A program made the position numbers and the translations under genes. The notes below the pieces were generated by a model. It was not told the origin of the DNA. It did no database searches and saw only the letters and a list, made by a program, of their open reading frames with translations. A DNA stretch of 64,000 bases from Geosiphon pyriformis (Eukaryota > Glomeromycota > Glomeromycetes > Archaeosporales > Geosiphonaceae): NCBI GenBank assembly GCA_016748015.1, contig JAAOMT010000470.1:62001-126000 (forward strand), in the 5' to 3' direction. Positions 47,206-60,896 of the stretch are shown here, piece by piece (the stretch's first letter is position 1; each line of letters starts with the position of its first letter).

Positions 47206-49179
47206 ATGTTTAAAAAGTTGTCCACGATTTTTATAAAGATATGGATGATTTCGTCGATTGTAAGTTTGACAGCCGAGAGTGTTGATGTATCATATCAACG
47301 ATGGTTTGTCTTATTTTTTTTAAATCAATTTTTCCCAAGATTAATCAATTTAATATGACTTGACTTTATTTTAAACCTCTAAAGTTGCCATTCTGCTACG
47401 TTAATTGATAAAACGTAAGTTTAACTTAGTTTATTTCACAAAAATGTGGAACTCTTATTTGATTCTATTCCCTAAGTTTTTTTTCTCTTTCACTCTCTAG
47501 TCTTTATTTATACGGTGGAAAAACTGATTTCGGAAAGAAATTAGTAGACAATACAACAGATAGTAACGACCTCTGGACCTTAGATATAACACAATCATTC
47601 GATGTTTTCTCACCACCGTGGAAAAAAGTCGAGTCTTCAAATCTTGCACCAAAAGTAGCTCGACATTCAGCAACATATGGTGGAAAAAATAATGAAATTT
47701 TAGTTATATTTGGAGGTGAAACAGGGACTAGCCCAATGCCTGAAAATTCTTTATTTTATTTCAATACCACTTCATCAGAATGGTCAAATCCAGATACGAC
47801 TATAATTGATAAATCAGACTCACCATCTGTGCGTCGTCTTGCACATGTATCTACAACAAGCATAAATAACTCAATGATATATTTTTTTGGTGGTCAACGT
47901 TATAATAATTATCAGTATGCAGAATTGTATCAAGAAATTGCTCAACTCGATACAATTAAAAATACCTGGTCTTTTGCTTATACTTCTAAATCGTCTAATT
48001 TGCTCTATGGAAGAATAGGACATTCTGCAACCCTATTAAGAGATGGAAAAATTTATGTTATTGGAGGTTATAACAACGGTGACTATAAATTAATCCCTAT
48101 GGAGAATGTTGATATTTTTGATACTAAGAATTTATTGTGGTCGAGTCAGGTACTGGATATGAAGAAATTTCATGAATATACATAAAGTTTTCATTTTCTC
48201 AAATTTGTTTTTAACAATTTTAGAAGGTTGATGGAGATATCCCACTACCTCGTAGATTTCATGCAGCTGTTGCAAGTAAGCAGTTTAAAAACCTGATTCC
48301 CTTATTTTTTGACATTTCAGTCATTTAATTATAGAAAACTTTGAAAATCTTTTTTATAGATTCGAATAGCACGTCTATAATAATATTTGGTGGTGCAGAT
48401 GTTTATTTATTAAACTGCTACAATGATCTTTATACTCTAGACACATTAACTTCACCAATGAAATGGTCTTTTCAATCAATGAAAGGAAAAATACCTGGTG
48501 GAAGATCTGATTTCAGTATGACATTGGTGGGTACTAATATCATTCTTTTGCATGGTAAGTAAAAATAAATTAATACTTTGTTTTTTGGAAATTTATTTTT
48601 TCCAATTCTAATTATGCTTCTTTTTCATGAATATCTTTTTAAAAAAAAAAGGATATGTGGTAAGCATCTAAATTTTCCACTGTTTTCCAAATAATTAGAT
48701 ATTTAATATGATTTTTTTTACCTAAATTTAAACTTAAGCCTAATCCTACCACAGCACAATATTTTTTCGTCTTGGATACGACAACTTGGGTCTGGGAAAC
48801 TTCATATACACCAAAAAACCTAGAATTGACATGGCCACCATTTAAATCTTTGCTCACGCCAAACTCTACGTCAAATTCTACATCAAACTCTACGTCTCAA
48901 AACGCAAATTCATCAAAAAATATTCCTCCTTCATCATCAACAGCAAAAAATAAAGTTATAATAATAGCGTTGTCAATCGCAGCAGTAGTGATAATAATTT
49001 TTACATTAATTGGGATATTTTATTTCTTTATAATTCGAAAACCCCATCGTTCCACCCTACCTACAAACCTCGATCATTCCTATGTTGATCACAATTCGGC
49101 ACATCAACCACTTTCGGATCGCACACAGACGGGCAGGGACCGAGTATCTGCACATGAAATTCGAAATAATAATAAATAG
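47206..49179 (+). CDS. Kelch-repeat membrane protein, six exons
   Basis: Exons 47,206-47,303, 47,385-47,414, 47,501-48,149, 48,224-48,275, 48,360-48,554 and 48,755-49,179; all five introns are GT-AG and phases add up to a 482-residue protein. The start is chosen because it gives a signal peptide (MFKKLSTIFIKIWMISSIVS) and is conserved in the pseudogene copy. Exon 2 is only 30 bp and supplies HSATLIDK, joining to LYLYGGKTD in exon 3 to make the first Kelch blade. Further blades: ARHSATYGG with VIFGGE, MIYFFGGQ, GHSATLLRDGKIYVIGGY, RRFHAAVA and IIIFGGAD. A Ser/Thr/Asn-rich stalk precedes a single transmembrane helix (about residues 409-435) and a short basic tail ending 49,179. Probably a type I surface or secretory-pathway protein with a beta-propeller outside; ligand unknown. 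Confidence 0.88.
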
Positions 49180-50685
49180 CACTTTTGAGGAATAGATTCT
49201 GTATTCAGAAGATAGAATTTCATCACTAATATAGAAATACATTCACACGATGATGAATAATATTCTTGTTCAATATTAGTCTCCACATAATTTACTTATC
49301 CTAATAAGTAGCTTAAAATTACAGGTAGCCATGCAGTTAGTACCAATATGGCATTAAAAATTTTAGAGAATGTTAAAAGTTTTTTGCCTTAATAAAATTA
49401 ACTAGTATTTTTGAAGTAAAAAAGAACAAGTTTATATAAAAGATTATTTTAATTAATAACCTCACTAAACTGCTTAATAATTATACATGATAAAATTTTA
49501 ATGATCTGTAATTTTCATTTTAACACACTATTAGCCCCTGATAAATGTAATATCAATATTTCAAAATTCTATAATCGTAAAAGATAAAAAGCTCATTGAT
49601 ACATAAAAATCATTAGTATTTTATTTATACACATCAGTTTTTTACGAAAAATTTAATCACCTACATCATTTATATATCTGTAAGGATAGATATGGATTCA
49701 AGATAAATTTTATTTAGAATATAAAGTTTATCATATAATACTGAAATCTCGAGATTTGATTGAATATTATAGAAAATCACATTCTAATATTCAACACTTT
49801 TTTGGTCATTCTTTTGAACACTTAATGAATAAAAATAATTGATGTAACTAAAAAATGATAATATGACTGAAAAATTAAAGCAAGTAAAAAATATTTTGAT
49901 AATTTTCTTAAAAACATGATTAACAATTGCAGATAGTGATATTTTTTTAAAAAGTGTCAATTTTTAGAAAAAAAGGCTTTTAGTTGGTTTGTGTATTTTT
50001 TATAGAATTGACTATTAAATTTGCACAATTGATAAAATTTTTACCAGACTTAAAATATTTAATAATGTTATAGCTTATTTAATCCATCAAATAATAAAGT
50101 TTAACTTGAAAAGGTTAAAAATAAAATATTTGACCAATTTTGATTATTGGAATAATAACAAGTGCTAATGGTAAATTTTGACGTAGAAAAATAATAATTT
50201 AATCATATATTACAATTTTATTACATAATTACAGCTGCAAAATTTGTTGATTTAAAATATTTTTATTATTAAATTTAAAATAATAATTTGTTTGAAAAGA
50301 ACAAATTAAATTGTAAATAAATTCTGCCATGTATAATAATAATTAATTATGCATCTAAATATTATCTGAAATTTAGAAACTATAATAAAAAAAATTTTTT
50401 TAAGTAATAAATTTGAATTGATTATAATTATTTTTAAAGTTGGTTGGTTTATTAAGTTTAATTAATTATTTAAAAATATTAAAAACTAAATTTTTAACTA
50501 GCAATTATATTTTATTTTTTTTAATAGTTTTATATCTATAAAGTAATAAAAAAAACTTGCAATTTCAACTAATTTCAATTAATTATTGTTATTTTTGTTA
50601 ACTTAATATTCAACATATTTTAAAAGAACATCTGATTTTTTGTTTTATAATAAGTTTTACAATTTATTATAAACTTAAGGCTTTA

Positions 50686-50718
<33 letters not shown>

Positions 50719-53700
50719 TAATAAGCTTGTTTTTAATTAAGTACAAATACAGTAATTTTAAATGGTGCTTTATTTAAATAATAAACTATTTTTTATAGAT
50801 TATAAAATAATTAAACGTTTTTCTTATAAATATTTTAATTAATTTCTGCTGAAAAAATTTCACGTTAATAAAAACTAGTCAATTTAAAAAAACTGCATGC
50901 AAATTTAATGAAAGCATTTATTTTAATTATATATAGTGTTTCGAATTTGCATGTTTCTTTTTTAAAGTATTTCAAATGCTTTATTATTTCATCATTTTAC
51001 TTAAATAGTAATTGTTTTTAAAAAACTACTTAACAAAATAACGTAAATTTTTGGATTTATTTTAATGCTATTAATTGTAATAAAATATTTGAAAAATTTA
51101 TAAGTTTTTAACTTAATTTTTGGCGTTCTTTTCGTATCTTAGAATTTTAAATGTTAAAATATAATAAAAAATAAATTTTAATAATATAACAATATATTTA
51201 TAATATTTATAACATCTGTTTTCTATTTATAATTTAATTTAATTTAATTTAAACAAAATTATAAAAACTTAAATAAATAAATCTTAATATAAATTTAAAG
51301 GGTTGTTCAATAAAATTTAACATTATATACTTATTAATATATTTACAAATAACTCTAAAAAAATTTTATATATTGTTTAAATAATAAAAATTATATTGTT
51401 TTAATAAATCAAAATATTAATTTTAGCTTAATTATTAATAAGATGCTTATCATTTGTGTTTTATTTACATATTGTAAATACTTGAAGTTAATTAAAACAA
51501 TTAATAAATTTTTTTTTTTACTATTATTTAATTATCTTATTATTTTTTTAGTTTAAAACCGGTATAATATTTATTTATTATATAGTTGCAATTAAAATAA
51601 TATTAAATTAATTTAAAACCAATTTAATATTTAAATATTATAGAATTACAACTTCAAATTACATATTAATAATTAGTTGTAATACTTATTTGTTACATTT
51701 GTTATAAATAAAATTTCAGATTTTAAAAATAAAATATGTTATAGTTAACAAATTATTTATTTTTGATAATAATAATAATAATATAATTAATTAGTAATTA
51801 AAAAACAATTAAATAACCAGATAAATTAATTATATTAAAAATAAATTGTTCTTGCGAAATTTCAATTGAAATTAGTAAAAGATTTGTTAATTAAAAATGG
51901 ATTTAAATAGTTTAAAAATATTGCTTAAAATTTATAAATTTTTGATATTGTTTAAATATGAAAATAAAAAACTAAAACAATTATTTATCATAACAAACCG
52001 TTTATAAAATAGTTTTTTACTTAAAGTTATAATATTTTTCTTAATTAAAAATTTTATTAAAATTAATTAATTGAAATTTTTTATTTCAAGATTAATTATC
52101 TATTCCAAGATTTTGGTTGAATATATATATGAAAATGGTTTTTTATTAAAATTATACAATTATTAAATTTTTCTAAAAAACCTTTTTTTGGGGTGTGTTA
52201 ATTTTTTGATTGTAAAAATTGAAAAATTGAAAAAATAATTTATATAAACAAATAAAATAAGAATAATTTAATGCTTAAAAAGAACTAAAATGAAAACAAT
52301 TAAATCAAATTTTAAAATTTCAAATAACACGTTTATTAAATAACTTGTGTGAAAAGTTTAAATATATGCTATTGAATTATTATATTTTAATAAACCAAGA
52401 ATATTTACAATTTTTTAGCTTTTCAATTTGTATATATTAAAAATATTGGAAAATTATACCCAACAAAAAGCAATATAAAAAATTTTATTAAAGTAAATAA
52501 AAATATATCAAAATAAAAGATAATAATTAATGTTTACCAAATTAAAATATTTTTGAAAAAATTGTTATGAATCAAAATAACAAGTTAACAGATAGCAAAA
52601 AAGAACAAATATTGTATGATAATAAATGAATTAAAGAGAAATATTCAATAAAAAGTAAATTAAATTAAATTACAAAATAAGTCTCATAAATATATTAATT
52701 ACTATTCTTTTAATTGAAATCTAAAAAAGAATAGGCGGTATTATTAACAAAAGATAACATAGCTAAATGTAATTCTATGCCGCAATTGATGCTCTTAAAA
52801 TTCAATGACCGATAGTTTTGATATTTTTCAATAATTATTTATTCAAAAATATTTTTTAAAGACTAATACAATTACAAATTAAGAAATGAAAAAGAAAGAG
52901 AATTATAAATTTTAATTTAAAAGGTTAAAAAAAAATTGGATTGTTATATTTGATGAATTATTGTCTTAATTAATTCTAATGTGAATTGATTTTGTAAGAT
53001 TGATAATTTTTACAGGTATAAAAAGTCTTGTTTATATATATTCTAAAAAAAAAGATTGATTAGGTCAATAACCAAGGTAATAGTCAAGTTAATAATTATA
53101 TTAACTAATTCTAAAAATAAGATGGTAAATATATATAATATTAATGGCTGATATCAGTGACTAACTAAAATTGGGTAATTATTAAAAATAATTACGAAAA
53201 AATCTAATAAGTAATCAATTAATATAATCAGTTTTATAAAATTACAGTTATGAATCTTTTTAAAAATTAAAAAATAACACAACCGCTATGTCTTAATTGA
53301 CATTCTTAGAATTTAATACTTGTTTATTTAATAATTTTTTTGACTAATACCAATCATAATACCAATTCAAAAGAGAATAATGAACTAAAATAAATTATAA
53401 TATTTTCAAATTTATTGTATATATTATTTATTTTGAGGTTTATTTAAAGTTAAGGATATAAGTAATTTGAATTTAAATTTCTATTATTAATTCAACATAA
53501 AATATTTATACAATTTAATATATTTTATTTCTTATTATTTTCAATCGTTAAAATATTTAAATTTAAAGTTAAAAAAATTAAGTTCGTTATTTTTTTGGAT
53601 GCTTATTGTAAATAATTATTTTGCATAATTATTTTAAAAATTGACAGATTTAGAAATATGAGCACAAGAATATAAAGTAAATTAATAATTTAAAGTTTTT

Positions 53701-54535
53701 TGAAATAATAATTTCATATAAAATAGTTTTAATTTGTCTATAATAACCAATTTGAAACCAATAAAATCAAAAAAAAAACTAGAAACAAATTTTATATAAA
53801 TTCTTTTACTTTTAAAAGTGGTTTTGACATTAAGCCAAAAATTATTCATTAGTAATAATATCGAAAGTTACATATGAATTTTTATAATATTACGTATTAA
53901 TTGACAGAAATATATATAAAAAAATGCAATATGTTTTTGTTTTTTTAATGAATTATTATTGATTAAAACAATTTTAAGTCAAGCAAAACATTCAAATATT
54001 GGTCAATTTTACATTGAAATATGTTGTTATTTATATTTTCATTAAAAAAGTCTGAATCAAAAAAACATTTTTAATATTGTTATTTGGAAAAGTTGAAAGT
54101 TTCCAAAAAACATAATTTGTTGATGTTTTTCAAATGAATGATAAAACTATTGTTTAATATTACATTATTGCTTTTTGTTGCCATTTAAGAAGCAATTATA
54201 AGTGTTGTTATTCATGTCTTTATAAAAACAAACATTTTGTTACAAATTTAATTTTAAAAAAATATGCTTCAACACCGAATAAAGACTGGTTAAGATTTTA
54301 TTACTAGAAAAATGCTTTTGTAACATTTTGTTTAACTCTTTCTAAAATTGAAAATTTTTTTTAGCTTATTTAACAAAATAATATTAAATGTTAGTTTTTT
54401 TCTTTTATTCTAAACATGAACAAGATATTCATAAGGCAAAATTTCAAAAAAAATTCAAGGATTTTCAAAAAGTGACTACAATTAATTACTATTTTTTTTT
54501 TGTCTTTATTATTTTTTACCTATAACTTTCCTTTT
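49180..54535. other. Long AT-rich stretch, no gene seen
   Basis: 5.3 kb with no open frame above 60 codons of natural composition and no motif of the element families present elsewhere in the window. Two related patches, near 52,775-52,815 (ATGCCGCAATTGATGCTC) and 53,285-53,325 (CGCTATGTCTTAATTGAC), may be old repeat copies. Confidence 0.45.
50686..50716 (+). repeat. (AAT)n microsatellite
   Basis: About ten uninterrupted AAT units. Confidence 0.9.
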
Positions 54536-54935
54536 TGATAAAATGCGGGAATTATCACAGGGATAAACATGTTTTATGGCTTCGGTAATATGCAAAGCCC
54601 AGTGCATTATTTACTCTGCTTTATGCTGCCGATATATTCGAAGTATGGCAACTTTAATTTTTTAGTGCCCCAATATCTAAAATAGTTGAAATCTTTGGGG
54701 TAGCTCTATCAATCTTTTAATTGAAGATATTCCGCGATTAGTAATTCAGGTTTGATTGCAAATATATTGATTTTTAAGTTTTATGCTTTATCAAATCAAA
54801 TATTTTATATGTACTTATTTCTTCTAACTAAGTTTATTTGTCATGAATAGACCCTCGCCTACGATATTATTCCTACAATCAGTCTCGCTATAGTTTTAAT
54901 AATCCATTTAATTTCATTTTATAGCGTTTGATTTA
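54536..54935 (+). pseudogene. Fragment of the large membrane-protein family, C-terminal part
   Basis: Forward strand reads SALFTLLYAADIF near 54,600, then FSAPISKIVEIFG (57.6-kb copy: FSAPISKRVENLI) near 54,660, IFRD in place of IFIEDIGQ, an intron-like gap, and from 54,850 TLAYDIIPTISLAIVLIIHL (last-exon copy: TLAFDNIPLMSLTMS). It covers two exons of the family, has stops and frameshifts, and points opposite to the other two copies. Confidence 0.72.
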
Positions 54936-55339
54936 GGTCCGTATTTAAAGTATAAATGTACATTGCTACCGGTAAAAACCATGGGAAATGAGTGAAATTT
55001 ATTAAATTCAAATATATATTTATTTGTTGTTAGAATTTATTATAAATTTAGTAATATAATAATCTTAATTAATAACAAATACATGTATTTGATTGGCTAT
55101 GTAAATAATATTCTATCTCATAAAACCATCAACCAGGGCTTGGATACGCAATTGCTTAATTTATATTTGTCGAAAGACTTTGTATGAAAATTTACTTAAA
55201 TAATGAAATATATTTTTGCGCCTGAAAAACTCAAATTAATGCCATTTTTCCTTATTTATACATTTCAATTATAAATATTTTATTTTCTTTAAGGCTTTTT
55301 GTAGTAAATCAACTTTTTTTATCTGTAACAAGAAACACA

Positions 55340-56100
55340 CCTTTAATGGCAATATCCAAAGTCGATATTGTGATTCTACGTTTCCCTTTTCAAGAGTCTC
55401 ATTAACATCGTACCCATAATAACAACAATATCCAAGTTGATGTTGTGCTTCGGCGTTTCCCTATCCTCCTGCTTTGGTATACAATCTAGCCGCTTCTTCA
55501 AAATTCTCGGTAACACCTTCCCCATTATGATGACAATATCAAATTGATTTTTTGCTTCTGTATTTCCCTTTTCTGCTGCTTTGGTATACCATCTAACCAC
55601 TTATTCAAGATTCTCATTAACACCGTACTCATTGAAATAGCAAGTCCAAGAGGGAATTCAATGTTGGAGCTATTATCAGGCCATCCCAACATTTTTTATA
55701 AAGTGCAACATATTCACTTGGTGTGTTATCGATTGGCTTTTCTCGGTAACCATAAAGAATTTTTCCTAAAATGGAAATTTATTTTAAGATAAATATAAAA
55801 ATGAATAATTTTCTTACACCCAATATTAGAAGGTATAATACTTTTGAAGGGTGGGTGGTTGCCCACTTGTCAATTCCCATAAAGAACCCCAAGAGCGTAA
55901 ATGTGTATCTTGTATACATTAAATGCAACTTGTCCCATAGGCTGGGTGGTTGAGCCGAAGAGGTCATCCAAATTTTATTGAAATGCCAAAGTCAGCTATT
56001 TTTATTGTTTTATTGTGCACCAAAATATTAATGAATTTAAAGAAATTAATCTTGTCATAGAATCAAATTTAAAAAATTTTTGCATGTCGACATTTCGCTG
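55340..56100 (-). pseudogene. Broken protein kinase with Sel1-type repeats
   Basis: Minus strand: NILVHNKTIKIADFGIS with the DFG motif at 55,985-55,993, a GSTTQPMGQVAF activation-segment region, WELTSGQPP (the APE/subdomain IX region of these kinases), REKPIDNTPSEYVALYKKCW near 55,720, and RPTL in the form IIAPTLNSLL, the end of the kinase fold. Then Sel1-like units: RWYTKAAEKGNTEAKNQ at about 55,600, NGEGVTENFEEAARLYTKA and AEAQHQLGYCCYYG. The catalytic HRD is not recognisable. At least four frame changes. Kinase-Sel1 proteins form a very large family in arbuscular mycorrhizal fungi. Confidence 0.75.
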
Positions 56101-57315
56101 CAACTAAATTCTCTAGAATAAATATTCGACAATATGTTCTTAGCTATGATGTTTATGATAATTTATGTTCTTTATTAACCTATTTTTGGACTCTGTGATC
56201 GCATTGCTCTTGTTAATTGCCTGTATGATGACTTAGAGATTTCGTCACATCTATGTTTTCCCAAAATCTAAAATCTATCGTTACCAAGATCTTCAAATTT
56301 CTAATTAGAGATTGAAGCGCATTTTTTAAGGTATCAGCGAGAAAATAGCTGGATAAATTTGTGTTCTAAAACTTGATATTGTAATTTCAAATAATTAAGA
56401 ATTTAAAATAAAAAAATAAATTTTTAATGACAATTTAAATAATAAAATTCTACCAATTTTATGTGTTTATAACAAAATTTAGAATTAAATAAAATAATTT
56501 TTTAAATAAAAGATGATTTTTCTTATTTCATTAATTATTATTAACCACTAATATTATTATTTATATTTTTATCTTAAATTAAAACCAAAACTTGAAATAA
56601 ATTATATTAATACATTTTATTCTTACAGTAAAAATATATATGTACTTTTTTCTAATAATCAAAAAAAACTTACTCAATATAAATTGAAGTAAAATCTTTT
56701 CAATTATTTGAAAAATTAAAAGTTTTTAAAAATATCTTGAAACTGAAAAAATTCAACACATGTTTCAAAAAGAGTTTGTTTAAATCTAGATTTGTTTCCA
56801 AATTCTGATCATGTTTCGGTTTAAAATGAATGATGCAATTTGATACTTTTTCTCAATTTATTCCTGATATTTTTATCACACTAGCAAATTGTTTTATAAT
56901 AAAAATTTTCTCTATCAAAAGCCTCTTTTTAAAGACAATATTTGATTTTTGAAAAAGTTCGAAATTGAATTTTTTTTTCTGAAATTCAGAATTCTTTCAA
57001 AATCGGAAAAACTCAAATATGTTTGATAAAAACACATGATTGTTTTTCCAATTGTGAATCAACGTATTGAAAAAAAAAGCAAATTTGAAAGTCAACCATT
57101 GTTTTATTTGATAAAATATTTGCAAATAACAAAATTATTTTATATTCATAATTTTAAACGTTATAATTTATATTTAGGAATTTTATAAAATAATTGTATT
57201 TGTTGGCAATTTTATATTTTCTCTTAATCTTGACATTAACTTTGAACCATCGGTTTAATTTTCATACATAATAGCATAATAAAAATAAAATAAAATTCGA
57301 AGCTGAAATTTCCGT
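56101..57315. other. Intergenic; may hold the decayed N-terminus of the kinase
   Basis: 56,100-56,350 has mixed composition and may be upstream kinase exons, but no motif is readable. 56,380-57,300 is AT-rich with nothing recognised. Confidence 0.4.
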
Positions 57316-60300
57316 TTATATCGAACTTAACTCACTCATCTCTTCGGGTTTGACGTGTAACCATAGGCTCTTAACACGAAACCAAAGAAAGACGCTATAA
57401 AGTCGAGATATTAAATTCATCGATAAAATTATTGAGCTCATAGTGAGACTCATTAGAGGAATATTATCAAAGGCCAAAGTATGATGCTGATATAAAACCT
57501 AGTTGAAAATTATTGTATAAGAGAGATTGAATTTTATCAAGCATTGAAGTGCTTCATTTGATTAAAAAGTACCTGAATTGTAAACTGTCCAATATCCTCA
57601 ATAAAAATATTCAAAAAACCACCCCAGAAGATTAAATTTTCAACTCTCTTAGATATTGGGGCACTAAAAAGACCAAAATTGGCGTACGCTGAATATAAAA
57701 TATTCAGAGCACCAATATTAGCGCCAGAGAGTAAAGTAAATAACGCAGTGAGCTTTCCGTATTGCCGAAACCATGCAGCATATTCATTATTTGTGATAAT
57801 TTCTGTGATTATAGTGTACCCTGCGAATCCACTATTGAAAAGTAAAGATATAGCTAGAACTGATATGCTGATTGATAAAAAAAAATTATTAACATTTTTG
57901 CCGATTTTCAAGGAATTTACTAAAAATTTAAAAACCTTGAGGTACCTTGGTAATATATAAAAATCTTACAACTCTTCCGTTGTTTATAACGAATGCGATG
58001 TCGAGTATCAAATCCATTAGAGCCAATGTAAAAGAAACGACTGCAAAGCTGTTACCCTAAATTAATAGTTATCAAATATTCTTTTAATTATAAGATTTGT
58101 AATAATAATTCGTATAGTATAGCTGCAAAAAAAGGTAAATACCTGAGGATTTTTTTTTCTTCCTATAAAATATAGAGCCATTAGAGTAATAGCAATAATA
58201 GCGATCCCAATTAATTTAAATTTGATTTCTTCCCAAAGATTAGCTGCAAATTTTAGTAGCTAAAAAAGTAAATAGATATAAATTTCATAAAACTCAAATT
58301 TTAAAACTAAAAATATGCCTCACGTGTAACTTGGAATCCGAATTTCTCATCTAAGAAAGCCGTGTGTGGATATTTGGAAAAACCAGTTGCCCATTTATTC
58401 TCGAGTATTATCTTGAGATCTTCTGCAATTTTCATGGGATTCCTTGAATTGCTTTCTGATAAAATCCGAAGTTGTAATATTTCCCAACTTTTTGAATCTG
58501 ATCTATCAGTCTTATGATCCATGATTTTGATACCCTTCCTTTCAACTGGAATGGTTAAAGCCAATTGATCTTCAAGTTTTCCGAAAAATTCTTTCTCTTC
58601 AGTCTTCGTGAAATTCTCAGTTCCCTCTTGATTCAGACGCAAGAGTCCAGTTAGGTCTTAAAATCAACAATAAAATTGTTATGTATTTAGTTGAATGGCT
58701 ACATTGAAAATTTTCTAACAGAAATAAACGATATACTCTTACTTCTATGAATTATTTTTTGGTTTTTTAGATCTTTCAAACAAAAGCAATCAATGAATCA
58801 ATGAGTGAATGAAGGAATGAAGGAATGAGCAATTAATTAAACTTAAAAAATAGATTTCTCCATAAGGTAAAAAAATATGTACCTTTTTCTGTTTTAAATC
58901 GCCAGATATTTCTACCGATTCCCCTATAGGCATCATTATGCTCTAGATCTTTAACAAAATTATTATCGACCACTATAAAATATTCTGTCTCAAGTTCATT
59001 AAATGTGCTATTAAATAAAGTCACTGTGACGGTTTTATCATCCACACTACAATAGGGTGGATTTCCAGAAAGAGTCTGCCTCAGAATTGGTGCAGTAAGA
59101 TTGACTTGATAAACTGAAATATTATGATTGTTGTTGTTGGATAATGTAGTTTTATTGTAATAAGTGATGTTTATTTTGTTCCACCTCAATGAAATATTTT
59201 TTGCGTTAAGTGAAGGGTAAGTAGTGTTAATTAAAAAATTTTTATATCCATTGTTTCCAGTGTCTGCTCAAATAAAAAATTAATAAATATCATACAAATC
59301 TACCAAAAATACTACATTTCAATTCAATCTTACCATTTAAGAAATGTGGTAAATATCCGGAATATATTGTAAGATTGTTCTCCCCTAGTGTAGCAACCAA
59401 GAAAGTATTGTTTGGTAAGACATTCCAATTGGATTTCGAAAATTCTGGAATGCTCAATGAATCGTTATAGCTTCCAGATTGGTTATATAAACATAAAGTG
59501 GGATACGTGGTTATTGTCCGATCCAAAGGTTTCATTTATTTTTCCGCCAAAAGCCAGTGATATCGATTTACCACTGTCATAGAGCTCGTCATATTTTAAT
59601 ACTCCTCCATTCCTAAGAAATACTATTTGAAATTTAGGGTTTTTTTCTGTCACAGGTTTATTTTTTATTTTCAACAGGTTACAATAATAACCCAAATCCG
59701 CCGTTTGAGCACCACATTCTATAATTCTCAAATCGTTTTCATCGTCTTCATCGAGTAGATAATGAGGACCAAAATAAGTTATTTCTGGCTTCCAAAATGT
59801 AACATACATCAAAGATCGCGTTATGTTTGCATCGAGAGAATTATTAACAACATATGCAAATCCAAAGCCTCCTTCAATTGTTTGAAATAATTGACAGGAA
59901 TCTAAATGCGATGTCAAATTTCTTTTCAATCCAAACTTTCCATCATAAATCTGATTGAACGTTTCATTTGATTTAGTCCTAGATGTATATAGAGAATGAT
60001 TTAAGAACCATATTAAATTGTTCCGAGATCTTATATGTACCAACTTACGGATTATTATAAATAGTCCACTTTATCATGTTCTCATACGGTAGATAATTCG
60101 CAATACAGAATTTATCGTGGATATCATTTCTTATTGATATAAGGTTTATGCCTAATTCTATACCACTGTATAAAGTGTTGTGAATTATCAATAAAACTTT
60201 TAGTTTTAAAATTCAGCAAGTTTTTATCTTTGAGAGTTATTTTAAAAAAAAACCTTTGAATTAGTGTTCCATTCCACGAAAATATTTTTCCCAATTTTCC

Positions 60301-60648
60301 CTTGCTACATTCACATTCATATTCCACCAAAAGATAATCAGCGTTAAGAATGTAAATATGAGTTATTTTACTCGTGTCTCCATAATTTGTTTCATTATTT
60401 TGAATAAGACTGCCGTTAAATGTAAGCTGGAAGTATGCTCCATAAGGTTGTTTATCACATTTTATTATGATTTTTTCATCTTGGATGAACGTTTGTATGT
60501 CGACAACCGAATTAAGTCTCTTTGGAACAATTATGAATGCGCTTTGATTTAAATGTAAATTACTTTTAATAGTTGAAATAACAAAACTCAAGGATATCAA
60601 AATAATTAATTGATAATAATTGAAATAAACGGTTGAGAAAAACTCCAT
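57316..60648 (-). pseudogene. Large multi-exon membrane protein, frame-broken copy
   Basis: I recognise the family (large proteins with a long N-terminal domain and C-terminal membrane helices in mycorrhizal fungi) but no function is known. Start at 60,648: signal peptide (YYQLIILISLSFVIST), then a Cys- and Asn-glycosylation-rich ectodomain. GT-AG introns: 59,333-59,264, 58,882-58,657, 58,323-58,244, 58,142-58,057, 57,945-57,868, 57,572-57,499. Exon joins read HFLND-TGNN, KTEKD-LTGLLRLN, FGFQVTP-NLWEE, KKNPQ-GNSF and QFTIQ-VLYQHH. Membrane segments: IGIAIIAITLMALYFIG, SFTLALMDLILDIAFV and ISVLAISLLF. Last exon 57,498-57,316. Single-base frame breaks occur near 60,149, 60,055 and 59,530, and the splice 57,946/57,867 is one base out of phase. 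These may be mutations or assembly indels. Confidence 0.72.
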
Positions 60649-60896
60649 AATTTTTTAAAAGTTATTATGTTTGCAGAATAATTTTTAAATGGGTTGGCTC
60701 TTTTGTTTTCCTAATTTTTCAATTTTTTATATCTTTTATTATCGAAATTATTGGAATTTAAATCCAGTTAAGATTATATCCATCTCATACTAACTAGTTT
60801 GCAAAAAAAAAAGATTACTAGAAGGATCTAAAAATACTAATTCTTTGATATTGCCTTTTAAAGTCGACCAATAGAGTTTATGCAAATTAGCCTAAT

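Noticed and set aside
42431-52602. TAACAGATAGCAAAAAA repeated at 42,431 and 52,586
   Set aside because: Too short and too AT-rich to name a repeat family; flanks do not align.
55779-55967. 62-codon minus frame with a hydrophobic tail
   Set aside because: Overlaps the kinase remnant in a frame that does not carry the kinase motifs.
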